Origin: Faecalicatena_A orotica
GTDB lineage: Bacteria; Bacillota; Clostridia; Lachnospirales; Lachnospiraceae
NCBI RefSeq assembly: GCF_040545875.1
Contig: NZ_JBEPMR010000011.1
Reading direction: 5' to 3' (one strand)
Length of the DNA stretch: 64,000 nucleotides
The notes below the pieces were generated by a model. It made no database searches. It saw only the letters and a list, made by a program, of their open reading frames with translations, and was not told the DNA's origin. Below are positions 33,141-43,080 of the stretch, in pieces (within the stretch, counting starts at the first letter, position 1; every line of letters begins with the position of its first letter). A program made the position numbers and the translations under genes.

Positions 33141-33587
33141 TCATTTTTCTTCTTTGTACCCGCGGAAAAATTTTGAGAGGCTTTCGAGTGTTTTGAGCAA
33201 GACCGGCATCTCATTTTCGTCAAGACTCTGGATCACCGCATCTGTCATCTGCATATGGAAATCTTCATGATGCCTGTATGCCCGGCGCCCCTTTTCAGTC
33301 AGGCGGATGTATACGACACGGCGGTCCGTTTCGCTTCTTTCACGCACCACATATTTTTTATTTACCAGGCTGTTTACAGACGTAGTAAGAGACCCGGCAG
33401 TAATGCCGAGTTTCTTGGCTACCACGGACATCGTGCTGTCGCTGCCGAGTCCGATGGCCTCTATGATATGCATGTCATTGTTGCTGATATCTTTATACTC
33501 ATCTGTAATAATGGCATCTTCCTCCAATTCCCAGATTTCATTAAACAGATGTACGAGGATATCATTGATTTTCTCATGTGCATTCAC
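33141..33587 (-). CDS. MarR-family regulator, FabT-like
   Basis: 148 aa winged-helix protein. The core MSVVAKKLGITAGSLTTSVN and SLVNKKYVVRERSETDRRVV, then YIRLTEKGRRAYRHHEDFH, is the MarR recognition helix and wing. It is the last gene of the fab operon, 37 bases after the NMO-like gene. Streptococcal FabT, encoded in the equivalent fab cluster, represses fab genes when bound to acyl-ACP. A palindrome at the fabH promoter (44091-44111) fits such a repressor. FabT identity is inferred from context. Confidence 0.85.
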   Translation of the reverse strand: MNAHEKINDILVHLFNEIWELEEDAIITDEYKDISNNDMHIIEAIGLGSDSTMSVVAKKLGITAGSLTTSVNSLVNKKYVVRERSETDRRVVYIRLTEKGRRAYRHHEDFHMQMTDAVIQSLDENEMPVLLKTLESLSKFFRGYKEEK

Positions 33588-33623
33588 AGATGCTGTACTC
33601 CTTTCCTGATTCCTATTATGATG

Positions 33624-34688
33624 TCAGGACTCTTTACGGTCAAACAGGGAATCTATCACTTCTTTCACAGTTTCCATGCGCTGTGCCTGATAAGCTTTGG
33701 CTCCGCAGAATAGTAGTGCATGGTCTACATCTCCTTTTGCGGCGTTGATCAGGCCGTCTGTGATGCAGTATGGTATCTCTGCCGGATTACATCTTGCCAG
33801 ACAACCGTGGCATGGTGTGTGTTCTATTTTCTCACCTAGCATAACACGTTTCATGAACGGATTCAAGATTGCACGTCCGGGCATGCCTACGGGACTCTTA
33901 ACAATTACGATGTCATCCTTTTTTGCATCCAGATATGCCTGTTTATACCGGATATCGGCATCACATTCCTCTGTTGTTACAAATCTGGAAGCCACTTGAA
34001 CGCCGTCGGCACCAAGTGACAATGCATGTATGACGTCTTCTCTGTCATGGATTCCCCCGGCAATTACCACTGAGATTTTTGTCTGGTATTCTTCTTCATA
34101 AGAATGTACAACTGCTATAATTTTTTTAATCTCGTCTTCGTAAACTTCCGGTGTGTATACTTTCAGTTCATCTTCCTTAAATCCGAGATGACCGCCGGCC
34201 TTCGGGCCCTCGATGACAACAAGGTCTGCTGTGCGGCGGTATTTTTTGCCCCAGTATTTCAGAATCACCTTTGCCGATTTCTCGGTCGATACGATTGGCG
34301 CAATCTTTGTACTGCTGTCCCCCACAAGTCCCGGCAGTTCTGTCGGAAGTCCCGCACCGGAGATGATGATGTCGGCTTTTGCCTGTACGGCGGCTTTTAC
34401 ATGCTGTTTATAATCTCTTAAGGCAACCATAATATTATAGCCGATCAGGCCGTCCGGTGAAATAGCCCTTGCCTTATCCATTTCTTTTTGAATCGCCCGG
34501 ACATTAGCCTCAGAAGGATGCTGGTCAAAATCAGGTTCCCTGAATCCAATCTGGGCCGTGGAAATGATTCCCACTCCGCCTTCTGCCGCTACGCTGCCGG
34601 CCAGATTTCCAAGACTGATACCGACTCCCATGCCCCCTTGAATCAAAGGAACTCTCACCGTCTTTCCACCAATTTTAAATGGATCCAT
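33624..34688 (-). CDS. NMO/FabK-like flavin oxidoreductase
   Basis: 354 aa. TIM-barrel flavoprotein of the nitronate monooxygenase/enoyl-ACP reductase II superfamily: VPLIQGGMGVGISLGNLAGS, VVIEGPKAGGHLGF and VIAGGIHDREDVIHALSLGADGVQ bind FMN. Unlike the FabK at 41796 it carries a cysteine-rich C-terminal segment, TPCHGCLARCNPAEIPYC (about residues 292-309), which could bind a metal or Fe-S cluster. Located after accDA in the fab operon, so a role in unsaturated or damaged acyl chains is possible but unproven. Confidence 0.82.
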   Translation of the reverse strand: MDPFKIGGKTVRVPLIQGGMGVGISLGNLAGSVAAEGGVGIISTAQIGFREPDFDQHPSEANVRAIQKEMDKARAISPDGLIGYNIMVALRDYKQHVKAAVQAKADIIISGAGLPTELPGLVGDSSTKIAPIVSTEKSAKVILKYWGKKYRRTADLVVIEGPKAGGHLGFKEDELKVYTPEVYEDEIKKIIAVVHSYEEEYQTKISVVIAGGIHDREDVIHALSLGADGVQVASRFVTTEECDADIRYKQAYLDAKKDDIVIVKSPVGMPGRAILNPFMKRVMLGEKIEHTPCHGCLARCNPAEIPYCITDGLINAAKGDVDHALLFCGAKAYQAQRMETVKEVIDSLFDRKES

Positions 34689-34705
34689 ATACTACCTCTT
34701 TTCTC

Positions 34706-36427
34706 TTACATCCTTCTGAAACGCTGATATCGTTTTTCTGTGAGATCAGCCTCTGGTAAAGCTCTATATTTCTTCAGAAATTCTGCGATTTTGATTTCCA
34801 GAGTATTGCAGACTTCTGTCAGGTTCTCTTGTGTATAATGCTCCGGTTCTGGAATCACCTGCTCGATGATTTTCAGCTCCAGAAGGTCTTTTGCCGTTAG
34901 CTTCATAACTTCCGCAGCCTCGCTTGCGCGTTTGCTGTCCTTCCACAGAATGCTCGCAAAGCCTTCCGGGGAGAGTATGGAATAAATGGAGTTTTCGAGC
35001 ATCCAGACCTCATCCGCAACGGCCATCGCCAGGGCACCGCCGCTTCCTCCTTCTCCGATTACAACGGATAGGACCGGGACCTTCAGGCCTGACATCTCAA
35101 ACAGGTTTCTGGCAATCGCCTCACCCTGTCCGCGCTCTTCCGCCTCTAATCCGCAGAATGCCCCGGGGGTATCTACGAAACAGATAACCGGACGGGCAAA
35201 CTTTTCGGCCTGTTTCATCAGGCGGAGGGCTTTTCTGTATCCGTCAGGGGATGGCATTCCGAAGTTCCGTTCGATATTTTCCTTTGTTGTCTTCCCTTTT
35301 GCCTGCGCAATGACCGTCACAGGTATTCCTTTGAAAGATGCAATACCACCGATGATTGCCTTATCATCTTTATAGAAACGGTCTCCGTGGAATTCCACAA
35401 AGTCTTCGAATAAGTTTTCAATGTATTCTGCCCCCACCGGACGGTCCTTCTTGCGGGATACCTGCACGCGTTCCCATGCCGTATGGTGTTTGCTGCTTTT
35501 CGCCTGCTGTGGTTCTCTGCCTTCCAGTGCGCTCATTTTTTCTTCAAATATAGTTTCCTGCAATCCGGCAACCTCTACATTTTTACAGTGGAGGCTGAGA
35601 ATATGAGCCAGTTCCTGCTTCATATCTTCGCGATCCACAATTTTATCTATAAAGCCATGCTCCAGCAGAAATTCCGAGCGCTGAAAACCTTTCGGCAGTT
35701 TTTCCCCGATTGTCTGCTCAATCACGCGCGGGCCCGCGAAACCGATCAGGGCATTCGGTTCTGCCAGAATAATATCCCCCAACATTGCAAAGCTTGCTGT
35801 CACACCGCCTGTCGTCGGGTCTGTCAGTACAGAAATATAGAGCAGTCCTGCATCACTGTGGCGCTTCAAAGCAGCCGAAGTCTTCGCCATCTGCATCAGG
35901 GATACAATCCCCTCCTGCATTCTGGCACCGCCCGAACAGGCAAAGATAATAACTGGGAGCTTTTCCTCTGTAGCACGCTCCACCGCACGTGCGATCTTCT
36001 CGCCCACGGCTTCGCCCATGCTCGCCATCAAAAAGCGGCCATCGCACACGCCGATCACGGCCGGACGTCCGTCAATCACAACCTTGCCGGTAACAATCGC
36101 TTCCTCCAGATTCGTCTTCTCCTTAAGTACCTCAATCTTTTCCTCATATCCCTTAAAATCCAGCGGATTCCCCGTCACCAAGCCGCGGTCCCACTCTTCA
36201 AAAGAACCGGCATCGGCAATCATCTCAATCCTCCGGTACGCATGGACACGAAAATAACCGTGGCACTTCGGACAGATATAAAACCCATTTTTCACATCAT
36301 CCGCAATAATTGCTGCTCCACATTTATTACACTTCCGAAGCAGCCCCTCCGGGACCTCCGGTCTGGATTCCTTCAAAGAAATATAACTTTTTCTGCTCGT
36401 CTTTTTAAACATATTCTGTAACTTCAT
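34706..36427 (-). CDS. accDA: Acetyl-CoA carboxylase carboxyltransferase, AccD-AccA fusion
   Basis: 573 aa combining both carboxyltransferase subunits. Residues 1-285 are AccD: zinc ribbon Cys33-x2-Cys36...Cys52-x2-Cys55 (CNKCGAA / CPKCHGY), then PVIIFACSGGARMQEGIVSL. Residues 310-573 are AccA: HTAWERVQVSRKKDRPVGAE, AQAKGKTTKENIERNFGMPS and DTPGAFCGLEAEERGQGEAIA, GEGGSGGALAMAVAD. No stop or frameshift lies between them. A short linker (EGREPQQAKSSKH) joins the halves. Transfers carboxyl from biotin to acetyl-CoA. Confidence 0.95.
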   Translation of the reverse strand: MKLQNMFKKTSRKSYISLKESRPEVPEGLLRKCNKCGAAIIADDVKNGFYICPKCHGYFRVHAYRRIEMIADAGSFEEWDRGLVTGNPLDFKGYEEKIEVLKEKTNLEEAIVTGKVVIDGRPAVIGVCDGRFLMASMGEAVGEKIARAVERATEEKLPVIIFACSGGARMQEGIVSLMQMAKTSAALKRHSDAGLLYISVLTDPTTGGVTASFAMLGDIILAEPNALIGFAGPRVIEQTIGEKLPKGFQRSEFLLEHGFIDKIVDREDMKQELAHILSLHCKNVEVAGLQETIFEEKMSALEGREPQQAKSSKHHTAWERVQVSRKKDRPVGAEYIENLFEDFVEFHGDRFYKDDKAIIGGIASFKGIPVTVIAQAKGKTTKENIERNFGMPSPDGYRKALRLMKQAEKFARPVICFVDTPGAFCGLEAEERGQGEAIARNLFEMSGLKVPVLSVVIGEGGSGGALAMAVADEVWMLENSIYSILSPEGFASILWKDSKRASEAAEVMKLTAKDLLELKIIEQVIPEPEHYTQENLTEVCNTLEIKIAEFLKKYRALPEADLTEKRYQRFRRM

Positions 36428-36450
36428 AGACAGCTCCTAACTTTATACTG

Positions 36451-36471
36451 CAAAGGGGTCAGACCCTTTTG
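36451..36471. repeat. Dispersed palindrome family A, copy 3
   Basis: CAAAGGGGTCAGACCCTTTTG, one mismatch from the consensus. It lies between accC and accDA and is followed by CGGTCCGTTTTCTGA, matching the flank of copy 1 (GGTTCGTTTTCTGA). Confidence 0.8.
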
Positions 36472-36512
36472 CGGTCCGTTTTCTGATAATTCTGAAAATT
36501 TCCCTTTCATTA

Positions 36513-37850
<1,338 letters not shown>

Positions 37851-37865
37851 AACCTGCACATCTCC

Positions 37866-38297
37866 TTATTTTCCAACCATGAAAGTCAGTTCTGCACTGA
37901 CAACGACCTTGCCATCCACAGTCGCAACCGCCTCACCGACTCCGACAGGTCCCTTCTGCTTGATGATTTTCGTTTCCAGCCTGATCTTATCTCCCGGGTT
38001 CACCATGCCTTTAAACTTACACTTCTGTACGCCCCCGAAAAACGCGATTTTGCCGCGGTGTTCCTCCTGGCTCAGAATCGCGACTGCACCGACCTGCGCC
38101 AGCGCTTCCAACGTCAGCACTCCCGGCATAACAGGATGGTCCGGGAAATGTCCCTTGAAAAAATCCTCCCGGTAAGTCACACATTTATAACCAACGGCAA
38201 ACTGCCCCGGCTCATAATCCTCGATATAGTCCACCAGTAAAAACGGATGTCTGTGAGGAATAATTTCCTGAATCTGCTTAATATCTAATCTATTCAT
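37866..38297 (-). CDS. fabZ: 3-hydroxyacyl-ACP dehydratase FabZ
   Basis: 143 aa hot-dog fold dehydratase. The catalytic His is in IIPHRHPFLLVDYI and the Glu in MPGVLTLEALAQVGAV, the FabZ (not FabA) pattern. Also FFGGVQKCKFKGMVNPGDKI. Lies between accB and accC as in other Firmicutes fab clusters. FabZ may be the only dehydratase here; no FabA/FabM-type isomerase is seen. Confidence 0.95.
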   Translation of the reverse strand: MNRLDIKQIQEIIPHRHPFLLVDYIEDYEPGQFAVGYKCVTYREDFFKGHFPDHPVMPGVLTLEALAQVGAVAILSQEEHRGKIAFFGGVQKCKFKGMVNPGDKIRLETKIIKQKGPVGVGEAVATVDGKVVVSAELTFMVGK

Positions 38298-38340
38298 GCA
38301 AAAACCTTCTTTCTTTATGTCAAGCCCAAACTGACATTTT

Positions 38341-38361
38341 CAAAGGGGTCTGACCCCTTTG
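38341..38361. repeat. Dispersed palindrome family A, copy 4
   Basis: CAAAGGGGTCTGACCCCTTTG between accB and fabZ. The flank AGTTAATTGACTATTTTATA resembles that of copy 2. Confidence 0.85.
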
Positions 38362-38372
38362 CAGTTAATTGA

Positions 38373-38873
38373 CTATTTTATAACAAACAATGGCTGTCCG
38401 TATTCTACTGTGTCCCCGTTTTGGACCAGTATTTCTGCTACTTTTCCAGAAAAATCACTTTCGATTTCGTTCATCAGTTTCATCGCCTCTACAATTGCAA
38501 TGACCTGACCTTCTTTAACGCTGTCGCCGACGCTTATAAATGGCTCTGCCTCTTCTGAAGGCGCAGAATAAAATGTCCCTACCAGTGGAGATTTTACGAC
38601 TTTACCGTCTGCTTTCTTTTCTGCCGGTGTATCTGAAGCTGATGCAGCTGCCACATATGCTGTCTCATCCGATGCCATCTCGGCCGTAACAGCCGGCTTT
38701 TGTGCTGCTGGTGATACGGGTGCCTGTGTATACGCCACTGCATCTGTAGCGGCATACTGGACTGCCGCTGCCTTCTTCAGAGAAAGCTTTACTCCGCCTT
38801 CTTCATATTTAAATTCCGCCAACGCGGATTTGGATACTGAATCCACTAACTGTAATATTTCTTCTATTTTCAT
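38373..38873 (-). CDS. accB: Biotin carboxyl carrier protein AccB
   Basis: 166 aa. N-terminal helix MKIEEILQLVDSVSKSALAE, an Ala/Pro-rich flexible linker (residues 36-92), then the biotinyl domain: PLVGTFYSAPSEEAEPFISV, and EAMKLMNEIESDFSGKV with the biotinylated Lys in the A-M-K-L motif. Ends YGQPLFVIK. Needs a biotin ligase not in the window. Confidence 0.95.
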   Translation of the reverse strand: MKIEEILQLVDSVSKSALAEFKYEEGGVKLSLKKAAAVQYAATDAVAYTQAPVSPAAQKPAVTAEMASDETAYVAAASASDTPAEKKADGKVVKSPLVGTFYSAPSEEAEPFISVGDSVKEGQVIAIVEAMKLMNEIESDFSGKVAEILVQNGDTVEYGQPLFVIK

Positions 38874-38900
38874 GATATCCGCCTTTCGCGTTATTACCTG

Positions 38901-40136
38901 TTATTGATACTTCTTTACTAGCAGGGTTGCATTATGGCCGCCGAATCCAAGTGAATTGGTCAGTACATAATTGACATCCTTTTCAATCGGGGAGCCGAAT
39001 GTGTAATTCAGATCACAATCTTTTTCTGCCTCGATGCTTCCTGCCGTCTTGTGAATGAAACCGTCCTGAATACTCTTCACGCAAACGATAAACTCGACAC
39101 CGCCTGCTGCACCGAGCAGATGCCCGATCATAGATTTTGTGGAGTTGACCGCAACATCTTTCGCCGCATCCCCGAGCGCATATTTGATCGCCCTCGTCTC
39201 AAACAAATCGTTATGATGTGTGCTCGTTCCGTGTGCGTTGATATAGTCGATCTGCTCTGGAGCAACGCCTGCTTCCTTCATCGCAATCTTCATCGCCATA
39301 CCGGCTCCTTCCCCGTCTTCCTGTGGGGATGTGATGTGGTATGCATCTCCTGTAGAACCGTAGCCTGCCAGCTCGGCGTAGATCTTTGCCCCTCTCTTCT
39401 TTGCATGCTCAAGTTCCTCAAGAACAACGATACCGGCTCCCTCTCCGAGCACAAACCCATTTCTGTCTTTGTCAAACGGAATGGATGCCCGCATCGGGTC
39501 CGTGGAAGTGGAAAGTGCGGTCAGTCCTGAAAATCCGGCCACGCCTGTCGGACAGATACAGCTTTCCGTACCGCCGGCAACCATGATATCCGCATCATCA
39601 TACTGGATTGCACGGAACGCATCACCGATACAGTTTGTTCCGGAAGCACACGCAGTCACAACATTTGTACATTTCCCTTTTAAACCTAACTGAATCGAAA
39701 CATTCCCTGCCGCCATGTTGGAAATCATCAGCGGCACCATCAGCGGATTGACCCTGCTCGGTCCTTTTTCCACAATCTTTGTATAATTCTGTTCTACAAC
39801 CTGGAGGCTTCCGATACCGGAGCCGACAATTACGCCTGCGCGGTATGCGTCTTCCTTCGAAATGTCTATACCAGAATCTTCAAATGCTTCCTTTGCCGCA
39901 GCAACCGCGTACTGGGAAAAAGGCTCCATACGTTTTGCCGCCTTAAAATCCATTCGCTCTTTTGCCACAAAATCTTTCACCTCTGCAGCGATTTGCACTT
40001 TATATTCAGATGCATCAAATTTTGTAATTGGTCCGATTCCGACTTTTCCTTCACGAATCCCGCTCCAGAATTCTTCTACCGTATTACCGATCGGAGTCAC
40101 TGCCCCCAGTCCGGTCACTACAACTCTTCTTTTCAT
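38901..40136 (-). CDS. fabF: 3-oxoacyl-ACP synthase II FabF
   Basis: 411 aa condensing enzyme for chain elongation. Cys-His-His triad: Cys in VTACASGTNCIGDA, His in NAHGTSTHHNDLFE, His in STKSMIGHLLGAAGGVE. MKRRVVVTGLGAVTPIGNTV and SLGFGGHNATLLVKKY frame it. 12 bases after fabG. Confidence 0.97.
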   Translation of the reverse strand: MKRRVVVTGLGAVTPIGNTVEEFWSGIREGKVGIGPITKFDASEYKVQIAAEVKDFVAKERMDFKAAKRMEPFSQYAVAAAKEAFEDSGIDISKEDAYRAGVIVGSGIGSLQVVEQNYTKIVEKGPSRVNPLMVPLMISNMAAGNVSIQLGLKGKCTNVVTACASGTNCIGDAFRAIQYDDADIMVAGGTESCICPTGVAGFSGLTALSTSTDPMRASIPFDKDRNGFVLGEGAGIVVLEELEHAKKRGAKIYAELAGYGSTGDAYHITSPQEDGEGAGMAMKIAMKEAGVAPEQIDYINAHGTSTHHNDLFETRAIKYALGDAAKDVAVNSTKSMIGHLLGAAGGVEFIVCVKSIQDGFIHKTAGSIEAEKDCDLNYTFGSPIEKDVNYVLTNSLGFGGHNATLLVKKYQ

Positions 40137-40148
40137 ACTAATCTCCTT

Positions 40149-40889
40149 TTACATTGCCATTCCGCCGTCTACACACAAGACCTGTCCTGTAATGTATCTT
40201 GCTTTTTCTGATGCCAGAAATGCCGCCGCCTCGGCGATGTCTTCCGGTTCCCCGAACGTTCCCAGCGGTATCTGCGCGACAGAGGCTTCTTTTACCTTCT
40301 CCGGCAGTACCTCTGTCATTTCCGTATGAATAAATCCCGGTGCAATGGCATTTACCGTAATCCCTCTGGATGCCAGTTCCCTTGCCGCCGATTTTGTCAG
40401 TCCGATCACTCCTGCTTTAGATGCACAGTAGTTTGCCTGCCCTGCATTTCCCAAAACACCGGATACGGATGAAAGATTAATAATGCGGCCGCTTCTCTGC
40501 TTCATCATCTGTCTGGAGGCAAAACGGATGCAGTTGAAAGTCCCCTTCAGATTCGTATCGATTACCGCATCAAAATCATCCTCTGACATCCTCATCAAAA
40601 GACCATCTCTTGTGATTCCTGCATTGTTAACCAGAATGTCAATTCTTCCAAACTTTGCAGTCACTTCTTTTATAAAATTCTCACAGGCCTGGAAATCGGA
40701 TACATTACACTGCATCACTTCCGCTTTTCCGCCGTTTTTTTCAATCTCATTCTTAACTTCCTCTGCTCTGTCGGCAGAACCATTATAATTAATCACGACA
40801 GCCGCGCCTTCTTCTGCCAGCTTGAGGGCGACCGCTCTTCCGATGCCTCTCGATGCGCCTGTAACAATCGCTGTTTTTCCTTCTAACAT
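40149..40889 (-). CDS. fabG: 3-oxoacyl-ACP reductase FabG
   Basis: 246 aa SDR enzyme. NADPH site TGASRGIGRAVALKL (residues 9-23), NNAG, catalytic Ser-Tyr-Lys in NLSSVSGVLGNAGQ and NYCASKAGVIG. Ends GQVLCVDGGMAM. Overlaps the fabD stop by seven bases, which suggests coupling. Confidence 0.97.
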   Translation of the reverse strand: MLEGKTAIVTGASRGIGRAVALKLAEEGAAVVINYNGSADRAEEVKNEIEKNGGKAEVMQCNVSDFQACENFIKEVTAKFGRIDILVNNAGITRDGLLMRMSEDDFDAVIDTNLKGTFNCIRFASRQMMKQRSGRIINLSSVSGVLGNAGQANYCASKAGVIGLTKSAARELASRGITVNAIAPGFIHTEMTEVLPEKVKEASVAQIPLGTFGEPEDIAEAAAFLASEKARYITGQVLCVDGGMAM

Positions 40890-41803
40890 AATTCGCTAAC
40901 CACCTTGTCTACATCTTCCCATGTGCCTACATTGTATACTTTTACCGACTTATCAATCTTTCTCATGAACCCTGCAAGTGTCTTACCGGGCCCGACTTCC
41001 ACAAATGTATCCACACCATCGGCAATCATGTTTTCGACACTCTGCTGCCAGCGTACAGAAGACGCCACCTGTTTTTCCAGCAGTTCTTTCGTACTGCCAA
41101 TATCCTTTACATACTCTGCCGTAACATTCGTCACATAAGGGATATTCAGAGACTTCAGTTCAACACCCTCAAGCACCTTTCCGAGTTCTCTTCCCGCCTC
41201 TGAAAGGAATGGTGAGTGGAACGGCCCGCTCACATTCAGCGGAAGCACCCTCTTGGCCCCGGCTTCTTTCAAAGCCTCAGCCGCCTTTTCCACACTGTCC
41301 TTTAATCCTGTAATTACAATCTGTCCCGGACAGTTATAATTTGCAATCCCTGCTCCTTCAATGCCGCTTAACACCTTCTCAATCACATCTGCACCAAGTC
41401 CCAGAACAGCAGCCATTGAGCCTTCGCCTCCCGGCACTGCATTCTGCATGAGGATCCCGCGCTTTCTGACTGTAGTAACCGCATCCGCGGCGCTCATCCC
41501 GCCTGCTGCTACAATCGCACAGTACTCTCCCAGACTTAATCCCGCTGATACATCCGGTTTCAGCCCTCTTTCTTCCAGTACTGCCGCCATTGCAAGACAC
41601 GTAGTAACTAATGCCGCCTGTGTATATTCTGTCTGGTCCAGCAGATCATTTTCTTCGAAACATAATTCTTTCATATCTATATTAAGCAGCTCAGATGCCA
41701 TGTCAAAAATCTCTGCTGCCGTTTCACTATGTTCATAAAAATCTTTTCCCATCCCGGCTTTCTGTGCGCCCTGTCCGGGAAATATAAATGCAGTCTTACT
41801 CAT
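40883..41803 (-). CDS. fabD: Malonyl-CoA:ACP transacylase FabD
   Basis: 306 aa from ATG 41801-41803 (MSKTAFIFPGQGAQKAGMGK); an ATG six codons earlier forms part of the GGAGGAAAAGG RBS. Catalytic Ser in AGLSLGEYCAIVAA (G-x-S-x-G) and His in VSGPFHSPFLSEAG. Loads malonate onto ACP. The start overlaps the fabK end. Confidence 0.96.
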   Translation of the reverse strand: MSKTAFIFPGQGAQKAGMGKDFYEHSETAAEIFDMASELLNIDMKELCFEENDLLDQTEYTQAALVTTCLAMAAVLEERGLKPDVSAGLSLGEYCAIVAAGGMSAADAVTTVRKRGILMQNAVPGGEGSMAAVLGLGADVIEKVLSGIEGAGIANYNCPGQIVITGLKDSVEKAAEALKEAGAKRVLPLNVSGPFHSPFLSEAGRELGKVLEGVELKSLNIPYVTNVTAEYVKDIGSTKELLEKQVASSVRWQQSVENMIADGVDTFVEVGPGKTLAGFMRKIDKSVKVYNVGTWEDVDKVVSELC

Positions 41804-42734
41804 AAAAACCTTTTCCTCCAATCAGGTCATCTGTCTCTTTTACCAGCTTCTGGATCAGCTCCTGGCAGGACATCTCTTCCTTAACCATACCGGCAATCTG
41901 GCCTGACATCACGCTCCCGTTTACCACGTCGCCATCCACAACAGCCTTCCTTAAACCGCCCAGTGTCAAAAGCTCCAGTTCCTCAAAAGATGCCCCTTCC
42001 TGCTCCTTCTGTAAGTACAGTTTCGTCATCTGGTTGCGCAGTGCGCGGACCGGATGCCCTGTCGTGCGCCCTGTCACTCTGGAATCAATGTCTCTCGCTT
42101 TCAGAATGCATTTCTTATAATTGTCATGAACAATAGATTCATTCGTAACCACAAAATGAGTTCCCATCTGTACGGCCTGTGCGCCCAGCATAAATGCTGC
42201 TGCGATTCCTCTGCCGTCCGCAATACCGCCTGCCGCGATAACCGGGATGCTCACCGCATCTACAACCTGTGGCACTAATACCATCGTTGTATTTTCACCA
42301 ATGTGTCCGCCTGCCTCTGTCCCCTCTGCAACAAGGGCATCTGCACCGCAGCGTTCCATACGCTTTGCAAGTGCTACAGATGCAACGACAGGAATTACCT
42401 TTACTCCTGCTTCCTTCCACATCTTCATATATTTTTCAGGAGATCCGGCACCCGTTGTCACAACCTTAACGCCTTCCTCCACAATTACATTTGCCACCTC
42501 ATCCGCATAAGGACTCATCAGCATAATATTTACGCCAAATGGCTTTTGGGTAAGCTTTTTCGCTTCCCTGATCTGTTCCCGTACCCAGTCAGCAGGCGCG
42601 CTCGCCGCACCAATCAGCCCAAGCCCGCCAGCTTCTGATACGGCGGCTGCAAGATGATATTCAGCAACCCATGCCATTCCACCCTGTATGATCGGATATT
42701 CGATTTCTAATATTTCGGTTACTTTTGTCTTCAT
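41796..42734 (-). CDS. fabK: Enoyl-ACP reductase II FabK
   Basis: 312 aa FMN enzyme reducing enoyl-ACP. EIEYPIIQGGMAWVAEYHLA, LVAEGTEAGGHIGENTTMVL and VIAAGGIADGRGIAAAFMLG are FMN-binding blocks; AQAVQMGTHFVVTNES continues. FabK replaces FabI, which makes the pathway triclosan-insensitive in other species. Placed between acpP and fabD as in streptococci. Confidence 0.95.
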   Translation of the reverse strand: MKTKVTEILEIEYPIIQGGMAWVAEYHLAAAVSEAGGLGLIGAASAPADWVREQIREAKKLTQKPFGVNIMLMSPYADEVANVIVEEGVKVVTTGAGSPEKYMKMWKEAGVKVIPVVASVALAKRMERCGADALVAEGTEAGGHIGENTTMVLVPQVVDAVSIPVIAAGGIADGRGIAAAFMLGAQAVQMGTHFVVTNESIVHDNYKKCILKARDIDSRVTGRTTGHPVRALRNQMTKLYLQKEQEGASFEELELLTLGGLRKAVVDGDVVNGSVMSGQIAGMVKEEMSCQELIQKLVKETDDLIGGKGFYE

Positions 42735-42777
42735 ACTAACAACCTTTCTTAATTTATGAACTACTTTATAAAATTTC

Positions 42778-43002
42778 TTATTTATGTGCTTCCAGATACT
42801 TGATTACATCGCCGATTGTTGCGATCTGCTCTAAGTCTTCAGACGGGATCTCTACGTCGAATTCTTCCTCGAAAGCCATGACTACTTCGAATAAGTCCAG
42901 AGAATCTGCTGCCAGATCATCTTTGAAGGAAGTCTCCTCTGTAAGTGTGCTGATTTCTGCCCCTAATGATTCTGCTACGATTTCTTTTACTCTTTCTAAC
43001 AT
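42778..43002 (-). CDS. acpP: Acyl carrier protein
   Basis: 74 aa from ATG 43000-43002 (MLERVKEIVAESLGAEISTL) with AGAAAGGAA upstream; the longer frame starts inside the RBS. The phosphopantetheine serine is in DDLAADSLDLFEVVMAFEEE (D-S-L). Acidic four-helix protein. Confidence 0.96.
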   Translation of the reverse strand: MLERVKEIVAESLGAEISTLTEETSFKDDLAADSLDLFEVVMAFEEEFDVEIPSEDLEQIATIGDVIKYLEAHK

Positions 43003-43080
43003 GATTTTAAATTCCTTTCTTACTTCCATTTTTCTTTTTATTTATATGTGTAATCCGGTCCATGCCGGGTATTACCAAAA

